23,512 nucleotides of DNA, taken from contig JAQTMP010000005.1 of NCBI GenBank assembly GCA_028714275.1, forward strand, positions 1 to 23,512. Reading direction: 5' to 3'. A program made the translations under genes and the position numbers. Of this stretch, positions 1 through 7,099 are shown piece after piece. Every line of letters begins with the position of its first letter. Position 1 is the stretch's first letter. This DNA comes from Candidatus Paceibacterota bacterium. GTDB lineage: Bacteria > Patescibacteriota > Minisyncoccia > Phycocordibacterales > CAINVO01. A model generated the notes under the pieces. It was given only the letters and a program-made list of their open reading frames with translations, was not told where the DNA came from and made no database searches.

Positions 1-24
1 GTCCTTTTTGTCGTTTTCGTTCAT
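1..24 (-). CDS. possible 5' end of a divergent gene cut by the left edge
   Basis: On the minus strand an ATG at 24-22 opens a frame that stays open to the window edge and would begin MNENDKKD. A TATAAA element at 35-30 lies 5 nt before this ATG, the same tight -10-to-ATG geometry seen at several better supported genes here. Only eight codons are visible, so no function can be given. It could equally be intergenic sequence. Confidence 0.28.
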
Positions 25-165
25 TGTCTTTTATAAAATAGTTTTTAAAAAAATTGTCTTTAGATGTCTTTGAGACGAATGGGTCCATTATATATAAGAC
101 AGTTATAAATGCAATAAGGACACCGCAATGACACCTCTTTTCTATTTTGTTTTTATTTTAAGCCT

Positions 166-195
166 TTGTTTAAGCACCTCCGTGCATGCTACAAT
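166..195 (+). promoter_or_regulatory. ftsK promoter, extended -10, leaderless
   Basis: TG-C-TACAAT occupies 187-195, an extended -10 box with the -10 hexamer at 190-195. A weak -35-like TTGTTT sits at 166-171 with an 18-nt spacer. The ATG of ftsK at 205 is 9 nt past the box, so transcription would start at or next to the start codon. The TTG at 166 that could lengthen the ORF is part of this promoter. Confidence 0.6.
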
Positions 196-204
196 AGCTG
201 CATC

Positions 205-2565
205 ATGTCGAAAAAAGAAAGCCGAAAAAACAAGCGAAGCAAGCAAGATCAAGAACCAAAAAATTCTCTCTCCCCTTTTAAAGATTTACAGGAAGACACT
301 CTCCATAGTGTCCTGGCTATTCTCTTTTTTGTAGCTTCAATTTTTCTGCTCATGGGAGCTGGTGGAAAAGGTGGACCTGTCGGTGACTGGGTCTACAACT
401 TTTTACACTATCTTTTTGGAATTGGTTATTATCTTGTCCCCCTACTCCTTTTTCTTTTAGCTATCTCTTTCATCATTGATCATTCACGCCGCTTCCCTAT
501 CTCAAAGGCCCTTGGATCTTTTGTGTTTTTTTTCTCTGGTCTTGGACTTCTCTCTATAGTCAGGGAGGCCAACGGGGGCATCCTCGGAGACACCGTGGCC
601 AACCCTATGTTAAAGTTTTTTGGACTCTATGCCAGTGTTATTTTCTTATTGGCTTTTGTGATCATTTCGCTTTTAATTATTTTTGATACTCGTCTCAAGC
701 GAGATCATATCCTCTTCTGGAATCTCTTCAGGAAAGAAAAAGACTCCGACGATGTAGAAGACAAAGAAATGGTCATCAAGGGCATTGGGGATAAGGATTT
801 GTACGAGGAGAAACCTCCTGAAGAAAAAATAAAAGAGACGATCACAGCAAAACCAGCCAAAACTGATGAGATGGAGTCTAAAGGTGGCATAAAAAACGAC
901 CCTTCAGAAGAGGACAGTCTGGGTATGAAAGAGCGCCTCTTTGGAAAAAAGAAAGCTTCTGAGGTCCTGCCTTTGACCCCTTTTACCCCACCCCCTCTTT
1001 CTCTTCTTGAAAATGATCGTGGCAAACCAGGAGTCGGCGATATTAAAGCTAATGCGAATATCATTAAAAGGACCCTCCAAAATTTTGGCATTGATGTAGA
1101 AATGGATGAAATATCTATTGGTCCGTCAGTTACCCGCTATGCTCTCAAACCGGCAGAAGGGGTCAAGCTTTCCCGTATCCTCGGCCTTCAAAACAACCTT
1201 GCTCTCGCCCTAGCTGCTCATCCAATCCGCATAGAGGCCCCAATTCCTGGCAAGTCACTAGTGGGCATTGAAATACCCAACAACATTAAAACCACTGTTG
1301 GCCTCGGCACCCTCCTTTCTCAGCCAGAATTTCAAGAATCAGAAAAACCACTCCTTATATCACTAGGCAAGGGAATTTCCGGGAAATCATACTTCACCAA
1401 CTTAGCAAAATCTCCCCACATTCTCATTGCTGGAGCCACCGGATCTGGAAAATCAGTCACCATTCACGCCATCATCACTTCCCTTCTATACCGCAACTCA
1501 CCCTACAATCTAAAATTCATCATGATTGACCCAAAGCGTGTCGAGCTTACTTTATACAATAAGATTCCTCACCTTCTCACCCCCGTTATCACTGATGCCA
1601 AAAAAGCTATCCTGGCTCTCAAATGGGCTGCCAAAGAGATGGATAGACGCTATGATATTTTGGAAAAAAATTCTGTGCGGGATATTGATTCATACCACAA
1701 GAATATCCTAGCGCCAGCCTTGAAAAAGCTTGAGGACGCTAAAGGAAAAAGCCGAGAGTCAGAAGACACGGCGGAAGAAGCGACCGAAACAATGCCATAC
1801 ATTATTATTGTCATTGATGAATTGGCCGATATCATGCAGGCCTATCCTAGAGAGCTCGAGGCCGCTATTGTCCGCCTGGCCCAGATGAGCCGAGCTGTTG
1901 GTATTCACTTGATGCTCTCTACTCAAAGACCCTCAGTAAACGTCATCACCGGTCTCATCAAGGCCAACGTGCCATCACGCATTGCTCTACAGGTGGCTTC
2001 GCAAATAGATTCACGGACCATTTTGGATGCACGTGGAGCTGAGGAGCTCCTCGGAGCCGGAGATATGCTTTACCAAGGCAGCGAAATGTCTACTCCTCAG
2101 CGCCTCCAGTCAGCCTATATTACAGAAACAGAAGTTAAAAATGTCGTAAAATACCTTATAAACAACAACCAGTCCCTAGCTTCTCAAATCAATCTTTCGC
2201 CTGAAAGCAACGGCGGAAGCGCTGTCCATGACCCAATCTTTGATCAGAACAGTGGAGCCTTAAGCTCTTCTGGGATGAATGGTTTTGATGACGATGTGGG
2301 CTTTAGCGACGACGATGATCTCTACGAAGACGCTAAGGTCACCGTCTTGGAAGCTGGGAAGGCTTCTACATCCTACATTCAGCGTAAATTAAGGGTGGGT
2401 TATGCTCGAGCTGCTCGTTTGATGGATATGCTTGAGGAAAGAGGGGTTATTGGGCCAGCGGATGGAGCCAAGCCTCGCGAGGTGATCAATTATGATGGCG
2501 GGGCTGAAACAGAGATGTCTGAGACAGCGGAAAATAGAAAAAGTGAAGAAAGTATGGTCGAATAA
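205..2565 (+). CDS. ftsK: DNA translocase FtsK/SpoIIIE
   Basis: A 786-aa septal DNA pump that hydrolyses ATP to move chromosome DNA through the closing division septum. The N-terminus has a basic stretch, then four predicted membrane helices (about residues 34-52, 67-90, 102-120 and 142-162). A charged, proline-bearing linker (about 175-275) leads to the motor: Walker A GATGSGKS at 410-417 and Walker B IIIVIDELAD at 533-542, with the typical STQRPSVNVITGLIKAN stretch after it. A winged-helix gamma domain (about 705-765) follows an acidic linker rich in Asp. The order matches the family and the length is normal. I chose the ATG at 205 rather than the in-frame TTG at 166, because the promoter lies between them and the first 13 residues of the longer form are not FtsK-like. 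A membrane Ig-like gene and recA follow on the same strand. Confidence 0.96.
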   Translation: MSKKESRKNKRSKQDQEPKNSLSPFKDLQEDTLHSVLAILFFVASIFLLMGAGGKGGPVGDWVYNFLHYLFGIGYYLVPLLLFLLAISFIIDHSRRFPISKALGSFVFFFSGLGLLSIVREANGGILGDTVANPMLKFFGLYASVIFLLAFVIISLLIIFDTRLKRDHILFWNLFRKEKDSDDVEDKEMVIKGIGDKDLYEEKPPEEKIKETITAKPAKTDEMESKGGIKNDPSEEDSLGMKERLFGKKKASEVLPLTPFTPPPLSLLENDRGKPGVGDIKANANIIKRTLQNFGIDVEMDEISIGPSVTRYALKPAEGVKLSRILGLQNNLALALAAHPIRIEAPIPGKSLVGIEIPNNIKTTVGLGTLLSQPEFQESEKPLLISLGKGISGKSYFTNLAKSPHILIAGATGSGKSVTIHAIITSLLYRNSPYNLKFIMIDPKRVELTLYNKIPHLLTPVITDAKKAILALKWAAKEMDRRYDILEKNSVRDIDSYHKNILAPALKKLEDAKGKSRESEDTAEEATETMPYIIIVIDELADIMQAYPRELEAAIVRLAQMSRAVGIHLMLSTQRPSVNVITGLIKANVPSRIALQVASQIDSRTILDARGAEELLGAGDMLYQGSEMSTPQRLQSAYITETEVKNVVKYLINNNQSLASQINLSPESNGGSAVHDPIFDQNSGALSSSGMNGFDDDVGFSDDDDLYEDAKVTVLEAGKASTSYIQRKLRVGYARAARLMDMLEERGVIGPADGAKPREVINYDGGAETEMSETAENRKSEESMVE

Positions 2566-2580
2566 ATTATTTAGCCTTTA

Positions 2581-2612
2581 TTGATAGTGACTTTAAATCT
2601 ATCTGATACACT
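2581..2612 (+). promoter_or_regulatory. possible promoter in front of the 118-aa membrane gene
   Basis: TTGATA (5 of 6 to the -35 consensus) lies at 2581-2586. TGA-TACACT at 2604-2612 resembles an extended -10 but touches the ATG at 2613, and the spacer would be 20 nt, so the fit is poor. The gene may instead be read through from ftsK. Confidence 0.3.
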
Positions 2613-2969
2613 ATGGCTCAAGATACCGGAAAATCAATCGCGCGCATTGCTATCATAAGCATCTTTTTCTTAGGTATTGTGGGGTATAGCCTTTTTCAGG
2701 CTCACAAATTGATTTCTGGTCCCATTATCCAGATCACTAGCCCTAAAAACGGCTCGACACTGACCCAAAATTTAGTCGAAATAAAGGGGGTGGCGAAAAA
2801 TACTTCCTTTATTAGCATGAACGACAGGCCTATCTATATAGATGAGCAGGGAAATTTTTCAGAGAAATTGCCCATCTACCCCGGCTATACTATAATCAAC
2901 CTAAAGGCCAAAGACCGCTTTGGCAGTTTAATTACAAAAAATATCGAAGTATCCTACAAAGTTCAGTAA
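2613..2969 (+). CDS. membrane-anchored Ig-like (glucodextranase-B-like) protein
   Basis: A 118-aa protein with one N-terminal membrane helix (about residues 8-28, preceded by Lys/Arg, so the C-terminus should face outside). One short beta-rich domain follows. Its pattern SPKNGSTL, VEIKGVAKN, then DEQGNFSEKLPIYPGYTIINLKAKDRFGS matches the Ig-like fold often called glucodextranase domain B, seen in many bacterial surface proteins. There is no catalytic motif. It sits 47 nt after ftsK and 27 nt before recA on the same strand and may be co-transcribed with them. A role in the cell envelope is inferred; no partner is evident. Confidence 0.75.
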   Translation: MAQDTGKSIARIAIISIFFLGIVGYSLFQAHKLISGPIIQITSPKNGSTLTQNLVEIKGVAKNTSFISMNDRPIYIDEQGNFSEKLPIYPGYTIINLKAKDRFGSLITKNIEVSYKVQ

Positions 2970-2996
2970 AATATTCGACAAAACAAATTTAAAAAA

Positions 2997-4088
2997 ATGG
3001 CAAAAAAACAAAAAAAAGAAAAGGCAGAAAAGTCAGAGAAAGCTGCCCCTGTAGAACAAGAAAACGAAATCCTTGAAGAAGGAGCTGAGGACACCTCAAA
3101 ATCCAAAAAGAATATGGGTTCAATTGATGACGCTATTGCCCAGATTAAAACAAAATTTGGCGACGACTCTATTATGAAGCTAGGCGAAAAAACCAGGGTA
3201 GATATAGATGCCATTCCTACCGGATCTATCGGCCTCGATGCCGCTCTGGGCGTAGGAGGTCTCCCCCGCGGACGCATCGTCGAAATTTTTGGGCCTGAAT
3301 CATCTGGTAAAACTACCCTGACTCTCCACGTCATCGCCGAAGCCCAAAAACGCGGCGGGATCTGTGCATTTATTGATGCCGAACATACCATGGACCCTGA
3401 ATATGCCAAACGACTTGGTGTCAAAATTGACGAATTGCTTATTTCTCAGCCAGATACAGGTGAGCAATCCCTTGAGATTGTTGAGAGTCTTGTCCGTTCG
3501 GGCAAGCTCGATGTGATTGTCATCGACTCAGTCGCCGCCCTTACTCCAAAAGACGAGATCGAGGGCGATATGGGGGCTCACCATGTAGGAAAGCAGGCTC
3601 GTCTGATGTCTCAGGCCCTTCGAAAGCTCACGGCTATTGTGGCTCGCTCAAAAACTATTGTTATTTTTATAAACCAAATCCGTATGCAGATCGGAGTGAT
3701 GTTTGGTAACCCTGAAACTACTCCTGGAGGCAAAGCTCTCAAATTTTATACCTCGGTCCGCCTTGATATCCGCCGTATAGCTCAGATCAAAAAAGGTGAA
3801 GAGGTCATGGGGGGACGCTGCCGGGTCAAAGTGGTCAAAAATAAAGTGGCCGCTCCTTTCCGGCAGACTGAATTTGATCTTATGTACAATGAAGGCATCT
3901 CTAAAGAGGGAGAAATCATCGCTCTGGGAGAAAAAATGGGCTTGATTAAAAAATCAGGTACCTCCTACTCGTATGGGGAGAACAAAATCGGACGCGGCTA
4001 TGATTCTACCCGACAATTCCTCAAAGAAAATAAAAAAATATCTGACGAAATCCTCAAAGAAATCCGCAAAAAATTGAAGGAGGTTTAG
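2997..4088 (+). CDS. recA: recombinase RecA
   Basis: The 363-aa recombinase forms filaments on single-stranded DNA and catalyses strand exchange. Walker A GPESSGKT is at 99-106, the DAEH motif (here DAEHTMDP) at 127-134, the Walker B strand DVIVIDSVAALTPK at about 172-185, and the L1/L2 DNA-binding region with FINQIRM and GVMFGNPETTPGG at about 224-245. The first 40 residues are a Lys/Glu-rich extension not found in E. coli RecA, while the long acidic C-terminal tail of E. coli is missing and the protein ends KKLKEV. No Shine-Dalgarno sequence precedes the ATG; only an A/T-rich run is seen. A TAAAAT at 2967-2972 could be a -10 for a short leader. Confidence 0.97.
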   Translation: MAKKQKKEKAEKSEKAAPVEQENEILEEGAEDTSKSKKNMGSIDDAIAQIKTKFGDDSIMKLGEKTRVDIDAIPTGSIGLDAALGVGGLPRGRIVEIFGPESSGKTTLTLHVIAEAQKRGGICAFIDAEHTMDPEYAKRLGVKIDELLISQPDTGEQSLEIVESLVRSGKLDVIVIDSVAALTPKDEIEGDMGAHHVGKQARLMSQALRKLTAIVARSKTIVIFINQIRMQIGVMFGNPETTPGGKALKFYTSVRLDIRRIAQIKKGEEVMGGRCRVKVVKNKVAAPFRQTEFDLMYNEGISKEGEIIALGEKMGLIKKSGTSYSYGENKIGRGYDSTRQFLKENKKISDEILKEIRKKLKEV

Positions 4089-4090
4089 GA

Positions 4091-4119
4091 TGGACTTTAA
4101 TCCCCTCTTAGGATATAGT
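4091..4119 (+). promoter_or_regulatory. efp promoter, leaderless
   Basis: TGGACT (4 of 6 to the -35 consensus) at 4091-4096 and TATAGT at 4114-4119 are 17 nt apart, the ideal sigma-70 spacing. The efp ATG at 4128 is 8 nt past the -10, which puts the start point at or beside the ATG. The promoter begins just after the recA stop at 4088. Confidence 0.6.
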
Positions 4120-4127
4120 GTGGCTCT

Positions 4128-4691
4128 ATGCTTGAATATAATGAAATAACCCTTAGAAAGTTTATTATCTTTGAGAACGAGCCTTATGAGGTGCTCGCCT
4201 CTCATGTTTTCCGCAAACAGCAGCGCAAGCCCGTCAACGCCGTGAAGCTTCGCAATCTCCTCAACGGCCGCATTGTTGAACATTCCTTCCATGTTTCGGA
4301 TAAGGCCGAAGAAGCTGAGATCGATACCAAAAAGGTAAAATACCTGTATGCAAACAAAGGTGAGTTTTGGTTTTGTGATGAGACCAATCCGGCCAATCGT
4401 TTTAAACTTGATGAGGCTATGCTTGGGACAGCCATGAAATTTATTAAAACAAACTCCGTCGTCGAGGCTATGATTTTTGATGAAAAGATTTTTGGAGTAA
4501 AGCTCCCAGTCAAAGTTGATCTCAAAGTGACCGAGGCAGCTGACGCTGTCCGAGGAGATACGGCTAAAGGCGGCAACAAGCTCATCACTCTCGAAACTGG
4601 CGCCACTCTCACCACCCCTATGTTTGTCAAAGAAGGTGACATCGTCCGAGTCAACACTGAGACTGGAGAATACTCTGAACGAGTTTCATAA
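4128..4691 (+). CDS. efp: translation elongation factor P
   Basis: A 187-aa, three-domain EF-P that enters the ribosomal E site and relieves stalling at proline runs. The KOW-like domain I, the OB domain II and the C-terminal OB domain III are all present. Domain III is clear from GDTAKGGNKLITLETGA and the ending EGDIVRVNTETGEYSERVS. The loop that reaches the P-site tRNA is unusual: canonical EF-P has KPGKG with a modified Lys or Arg at the tip (K34 in E. coli), but here it reads FRKQQRKPVN at about 28-37. With an ungapped alignment the tip position is Q32, flanked by R33 and K34. The gene is the last of the plus-strand ftsK-recA-efp group, has its own promoter, and ends 10 nt before a large inverted repeat. 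Confidence 0.95.
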   Translation: MLEYNEITLRKFIIFENEPYEVLASHVFRKQQRKPVNAVKLRNLLNGRIVEHSFHVSDKAEEAEIDTKKVKYLYANKGEFWFCDETNPANRFKLDEAMLGTAMKFIKTNSVVEAMIFDEKIFGVKLPVKVDLKVTEAADAVRGDTAKGGNKLITLETGATLTTPMFVKEGDIVRVNTETGEYSERVS

Positions 4692-4701
4692 TACTTCTTT
4701 A

Positions 4702-4867
4702 TTTTGTAGCTCGGTAGTTAATTTGATACAACAAAAAGACCACAAACACTTGAGGGAGACTTGCGAGGCTCGTCGGAGCGAGCACGAGGAAAATCCTAGC
4801 AAGGATTTATCCGTGCTCCCGAAAGTGTTTGTGGTCTTTTTGTTAAATTAACTACCGAGCTACAAAA
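4702..4867. repeat. 166-bp inverted repeat, probable bidirectional terminator
   Basis: The left arm 4702-4751 and right arm 4823-4867 are exact reverse complements over 45 bp, apart from a 5-nt insertion GATAC at 4725-4729 in the left arm. The centre has further structure: GGGAG 4754-4758 with CTCCC 4816-4820; GCTCG 4768-4772 with CGAGC 4779-4783; GAGCACG 4780-4786 with CGTGCTC 4812-4818, which competes with the previous pair; and AAATCCT 4791-4797 with AGGATTT 4802-4808 around a 4-nt loop. The arms contain runs of five A/T next to GACCACAAACACTT, as expected for a terminator serving both efp (+) and rpsR (-). The right arm includes the last four codons and stop of rpsR, so the left arm is an inverted copy of the rpsR 3' end. 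Confidence 0.85.
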
Positions 4868-5061
4868 GGAAGCAGCGCCATGAAACGAGCGCGTTTGACG
4901 GCTGTAGCGAGCTTGCGCTGGTTTTTTGCTGTGACTCCTGAACGCTTGCGTGAAAGCATGCGAGCGTGAGGATTTAAAAACTTCTTAAGAATATCGACAT
5001 CTTTATAATCGATATGTTCAATATTGTTTTGAGAAAAGAAACACTGTTTTGTATTTTGCAT
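4852..5061 (-). CDS. rpsR: 30S ribosomal protein S18
   Basis: A 69-aa basic protein that binds S6 in the platform of the small ribosomal subunit. It has the S18 core: DYKDVDILKKFLNPHARMLSRKRSGVTAKNQRKLATAVKRARFMALLPF. The N-terminal CFF segment and the length are normal for the family. It is the last gene of rpsF-ssb-rpsR, 31 nt after ssb. The ending FVAR and the stop codon lie inside the right arm of the 4702-4867 inverted repeat, so the 3' end of this gene doubles as part of a terminator stem. No Shine-Dalgarno sequence is visible. Confidence 0.95.
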   Translation of the reverse strand: MQNTKQCFFSQNNIEHIDYKDVDILKKFLNPHARMLSRKRSGVTAKNQRKLATAVKRARFMALLPFVAR

Positions 5062-5092
5062 GGCGGTTGTTAATAAGGATTGTTATGTGTAA

Positions 5093-5584
5093 TTAAAAAG
5101 GAATGTCGTCAGGATTGATTTCTTCCTCTGGGTAATCAATAGTATCCAGATTATCTTTTTCGTCAACTGAAGCCGATGTTTTATCACTTCCCTTTATTGG
5201 GGAGGCTGCACTGGCAGGACCACTGCCCGTAGCCCCTCCTGAAGCTGAGACACCGCCTGAGCGCGGACCAAACTGGACGCGGTCAGCTACAATCTCCGTG
5301 CGATAATTTTTCTTGCCGTCTTTATCATCCCATGAACGGGTCTGCATACGGCCCTCTACCAAGACTGAGGCCCCTTTGCGAAGATACTGGGCCGCCGTCT
5401 CAGCCTGACGGCCAAAAACAACAATATTATGGTAATCCACACTTTCCTGCTTTGCCCCATTTTTGTCTTTCCAGACACGGTTGGTGGCTACCGCAAAAGA
5501 AGTCACATTGAATCCGGAAGGGAGGGCCTTGAGCTCTGGATCCCGGGTCAAATTGCCTATCACTAATGCTTTGTTGAGATACAT
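5093..5584 (-). CDS. ssb: single-stranded DNA-binding protein
   Basis: A 163-aa SSB that coats single-stranded DNA and recruits repair and replication enzymes. The OB-fold covers about residues 1-112, starting MYLNKALVIGNLTRDPEL, with DYHNIVVFGRQAETAAQYLRKG and VEGRMQTRSWDDKDG as typical blocks. A Gly/Ser/Ala-rich linker follows, then the acidic tail ending PDDIPF, the conserved partner-binding tip. It lies between rpsF (28 nt upstream) and rpsR (31 nt downstream), the widely conserved operon order. No Shine-Dalgarno sequence precedes its ATG. Confidence 0.96.
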   Translation of the reverse strand: MYLNKALVIGNLTRDPELKALPSGFNVTSFAVATNRVWKDKNGAKQESVDYHNIVVFGRQAETAAQYLRKGASVLVEGRMQTRSWDDKDGKKNYRTEIVADRVQFGPRSGGVSASGGATGSGPASAASPIKGSDKTSASVDEKDNLDTIDYPEEEINPDDIPF

Positions 5585-5612
5585 GATTGGGTGTTTAGTT
5601 GATAATTTTGAA

Positions 5613-6164
5613 TTAGTTGATAACTAGACTATCGATGGTTTTATCGATTTCAGCTTCGGACATAGATGGAACCGCTTTGTCAGGTGAAACCGCTTCGTTG
5701 GCCACTTCGGAAGAAGCATCGTCTGGTTTTTTGGTAACAGGACCTTTATAAGTACGCTGTGTATACAGAGTGTTTTCCTTTACTGTCTTGATGGTGAGGT
5801 ATCGGAGAACTACATCACTCAAATCAAGCTGCTTTTTGAGTATTTCTACAACTTCAGGACTAGCTTCGAACTTTATCCAACCAAAATAGGCTCGGTCAAA
5901 AGTGTGATTGGCTGCTTTGATTTTTTTGGAGATTGAATAGGCCAAAACTCTCATTTTAGGAAAATCTTCTGAGATAAAATGCCCCTTGGCCTTTTCAATT
6001 AGAGATTTGATATTAGAAAATTCGACAGCCACGCTCTCTTCTGGAAGAGTAGGCACAAGGTGAAAAGCGAGCTCATAGACCCGTGAATCACTATCTGTGT
6101 CAACGTCGTCAACGCCAGAAAGAATATTTAGATCATTATTTACATCCGTATTTTCTAAAGACAT
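5613..6164 (-). CDS. rpsF: 30S ribosomal protein S6 with extended tails
   Basis: The S6 fold is seen from about residue 28 (RVYELAFHLVPTLPEESV) to about 130, ending with VVLRYLTIKTV; it has the beta-alpha-beta pattern of the S6 domain, which pairs with S18. The protein is 183 aa, longer than the usual 95-135. The extra length comes from an acidic N-terminal leader (about 27 residues, many Asp) and a C-terminal tail of about 45 residues ending DKTIDSLVIN. The S6 call is strengthened by position: it is the first gene of rpsF-ssb-rpsR. A TATGAT box lies 12 nt upstream of the ATG. Confidence 0.88.
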   Translation of the reverse strand: MSLENTDVNNDLNILSGVDDVDTDSDSRVYELAFHLVPTLPEESVAVEFSNIKSLIEKAKGHFISEDFPKMRVLAYSISKKIKAANHTFDRAYFGWIKFEASPEVVEILKKQLDLSDVVLRYLTIKTVKENTLYTQRTYKGPVTKKPDDASSEVANEAVSPDKAVPSMSEAEIDKTIDSLVIN

Positions 6165-6176
6165 AGCCCACAGACT

Positions 6177-6182
6177 ATCATA
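6177..6182 (-). promoter_or_regulatory. -10 box of the rpsF-ssb-rpsR operon
   Basis: On the minus strand TATGAT (4-5 of 6 to consensus) ends 12 nt before the rpsF ATG at 6164, predicting a leader of only a few nucleotides. No good -35 is visible 16-18 nt upstream. Confidence 0.4.
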
Positions 6183-6239
6183 CCCCCTCTATTTATGCAA
6201 GATTTTAAGCCGTCAGAGGATAAGGCCTGAGTTTGGGTG

Positions 6240-7076
6240 TCAAAGACTAATCCTAAATAAAGTATTGGCGTTTTGAATGAGTTGCTTTTTTAGCGACTCT
6301 ACAGAAATACCCTTTATTTGAGCCATTTTTTCGACTACTTCAATAACGTGCGCTGGTTCGTTTCTCTTACCTCTATGTGGGACTGGTGTGACATAAGGAG
6401 CGTCGGTTTCTGAAAGAAGCCTGTCTAATGGAACATGTTTAACAAGCTCCTCATACTGACGAGCAAAAGTAATAACCCCAGTGAAAGATAAGGTAAAACC
6501 AAGATCAAGGAATGCCTGAGCTTCTTCAAGGGTACCCGCAAAGAAGTGTGCATTCCCCCGCAATTGTGACCCATAGACCTTAAAATACCCATCAAGAATC
6601 TCTAAAATTTCTCCGTAAGTCTCACGACAATGGAGCATCAGCGGTTTGTCAAATTTTATGGCCAGCTCTACTTGCTTTCGAAAAAGCGCTCGTTGTCTGG
6701 CTTTTTCCTTTTCTACATCTGTCTGACTTATTTTTCCTTCTTTCAGTTGCTTGTTTAAATAAAAATAGTCCAAGCCACACTCCCCCATTGCCACAGTCTT
6801 TGGATGCCCCAAAAGCTTGGTATAGGCCGCTTCATCAAAACTCTCGGCCACACCACCCTCTGGCACGTCCGCTGGATGCTGCCCGACACAAGCATAAAAA
6901 AATGGATACTTGTCCGCCAAAGCGACTGCATGCTGAGAACTTTTTAGGTCTGTGCCCACAGTGACGGTGGCCACACCTTCTTCTGCCATACGTTCAATCA
7001 CCTGATCACGATCGTTTTCATAATCTGCAAAGTTCAAATGTGAATGAATGTCTATATATTCTATATTTTTTGACAT
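6240..7076 (-). CDS. TatD-family metal-dependent hydrolase/DNase
   Basis: A 278-aa TIM-barrel metalloenzyme of the TatD family, whose members are 3'-5' nucleases or hydrolases. The metal ligands are all present: HSH at 11-13, E99 in GECGLDYF, H149 in LHCRE, H177 in AHFFAG and D225 in SETDAPYVTP. The length is normal. It starts 23 nt after metG, an arrangement (metG-tatD) found in many bacteria. No promoter or Shine-Dalgarno sequence is seen in the short gap, so co-transcription with metG is likely. The cellular substrate cannot be read from sequence. Confidence 0.93.
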   Translation of the reverse strand: MSKNIEYIDIHSHLNFADYENDRDQVIERMAEEGVATVTVGTDLKSSQHAVALADKYPFFYACVGQHPADVPEGGVAESFDEAAYTKLLGHPKTVAMGECGLDYFYLNKQLKEGKISQTDVEKEKARQRALFRKQVELAIKFDKPLMLHCRETYGEILEILDGYFKVYGSQLRGNAHFFAGTLEEAQAFLDLGFTLSFTGVITFARQYEELVKHVPLDRLLSETDAPYVTPVPHRGKRNEPAHVIEVVEKMAQIKGISVESLKKQLIQNANTLFRISL

Positions 7077-7099
7077 GGAAAAAAATTAGAAGCTGGATT

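Noticed and set aside
166..204. Longer ftsK start at TTG 166
   Set aside because: The TTG lies in the -35 region, and the -10 box TACAAT (190-195) sits between it and the ATG at 205, so a transcript from this promoter would not include it.
128..334. A 68-aa frame with a signal-peptide-like start (MTPLFYFVFILSL)
   Set aside because: It overlaps the ftsK promoter and the ftsK start in another frame, and its second half is a shadow of ftsK coding sequence.
2963..3424. A 153-aa minus-strand frame across recA
   Set aside because: It is a shadow of recA, with Ser/Arg-rich low-complexity translation and no promoter.
4706..4720. Resemblance of GTAGCTCGGTAGTTA to a tRNA D-arm
   Set aside because: No acceptor stem, anticodon arm or T-arm follows; it is the rpsR 3' end copied in the inverted repeat.
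4624..4851. A 75-aa plus-strand frame through the inverted repeat
   Set aside because: It is another frame of the efp end followed by the repeat, with no recognisable protein features and no start signal.
6183..6239. Possible terminator between tatD and rpsF
   Set aside because: Only very short pairings (such as TCAG with CTGA) are present and there is no T-run after them.
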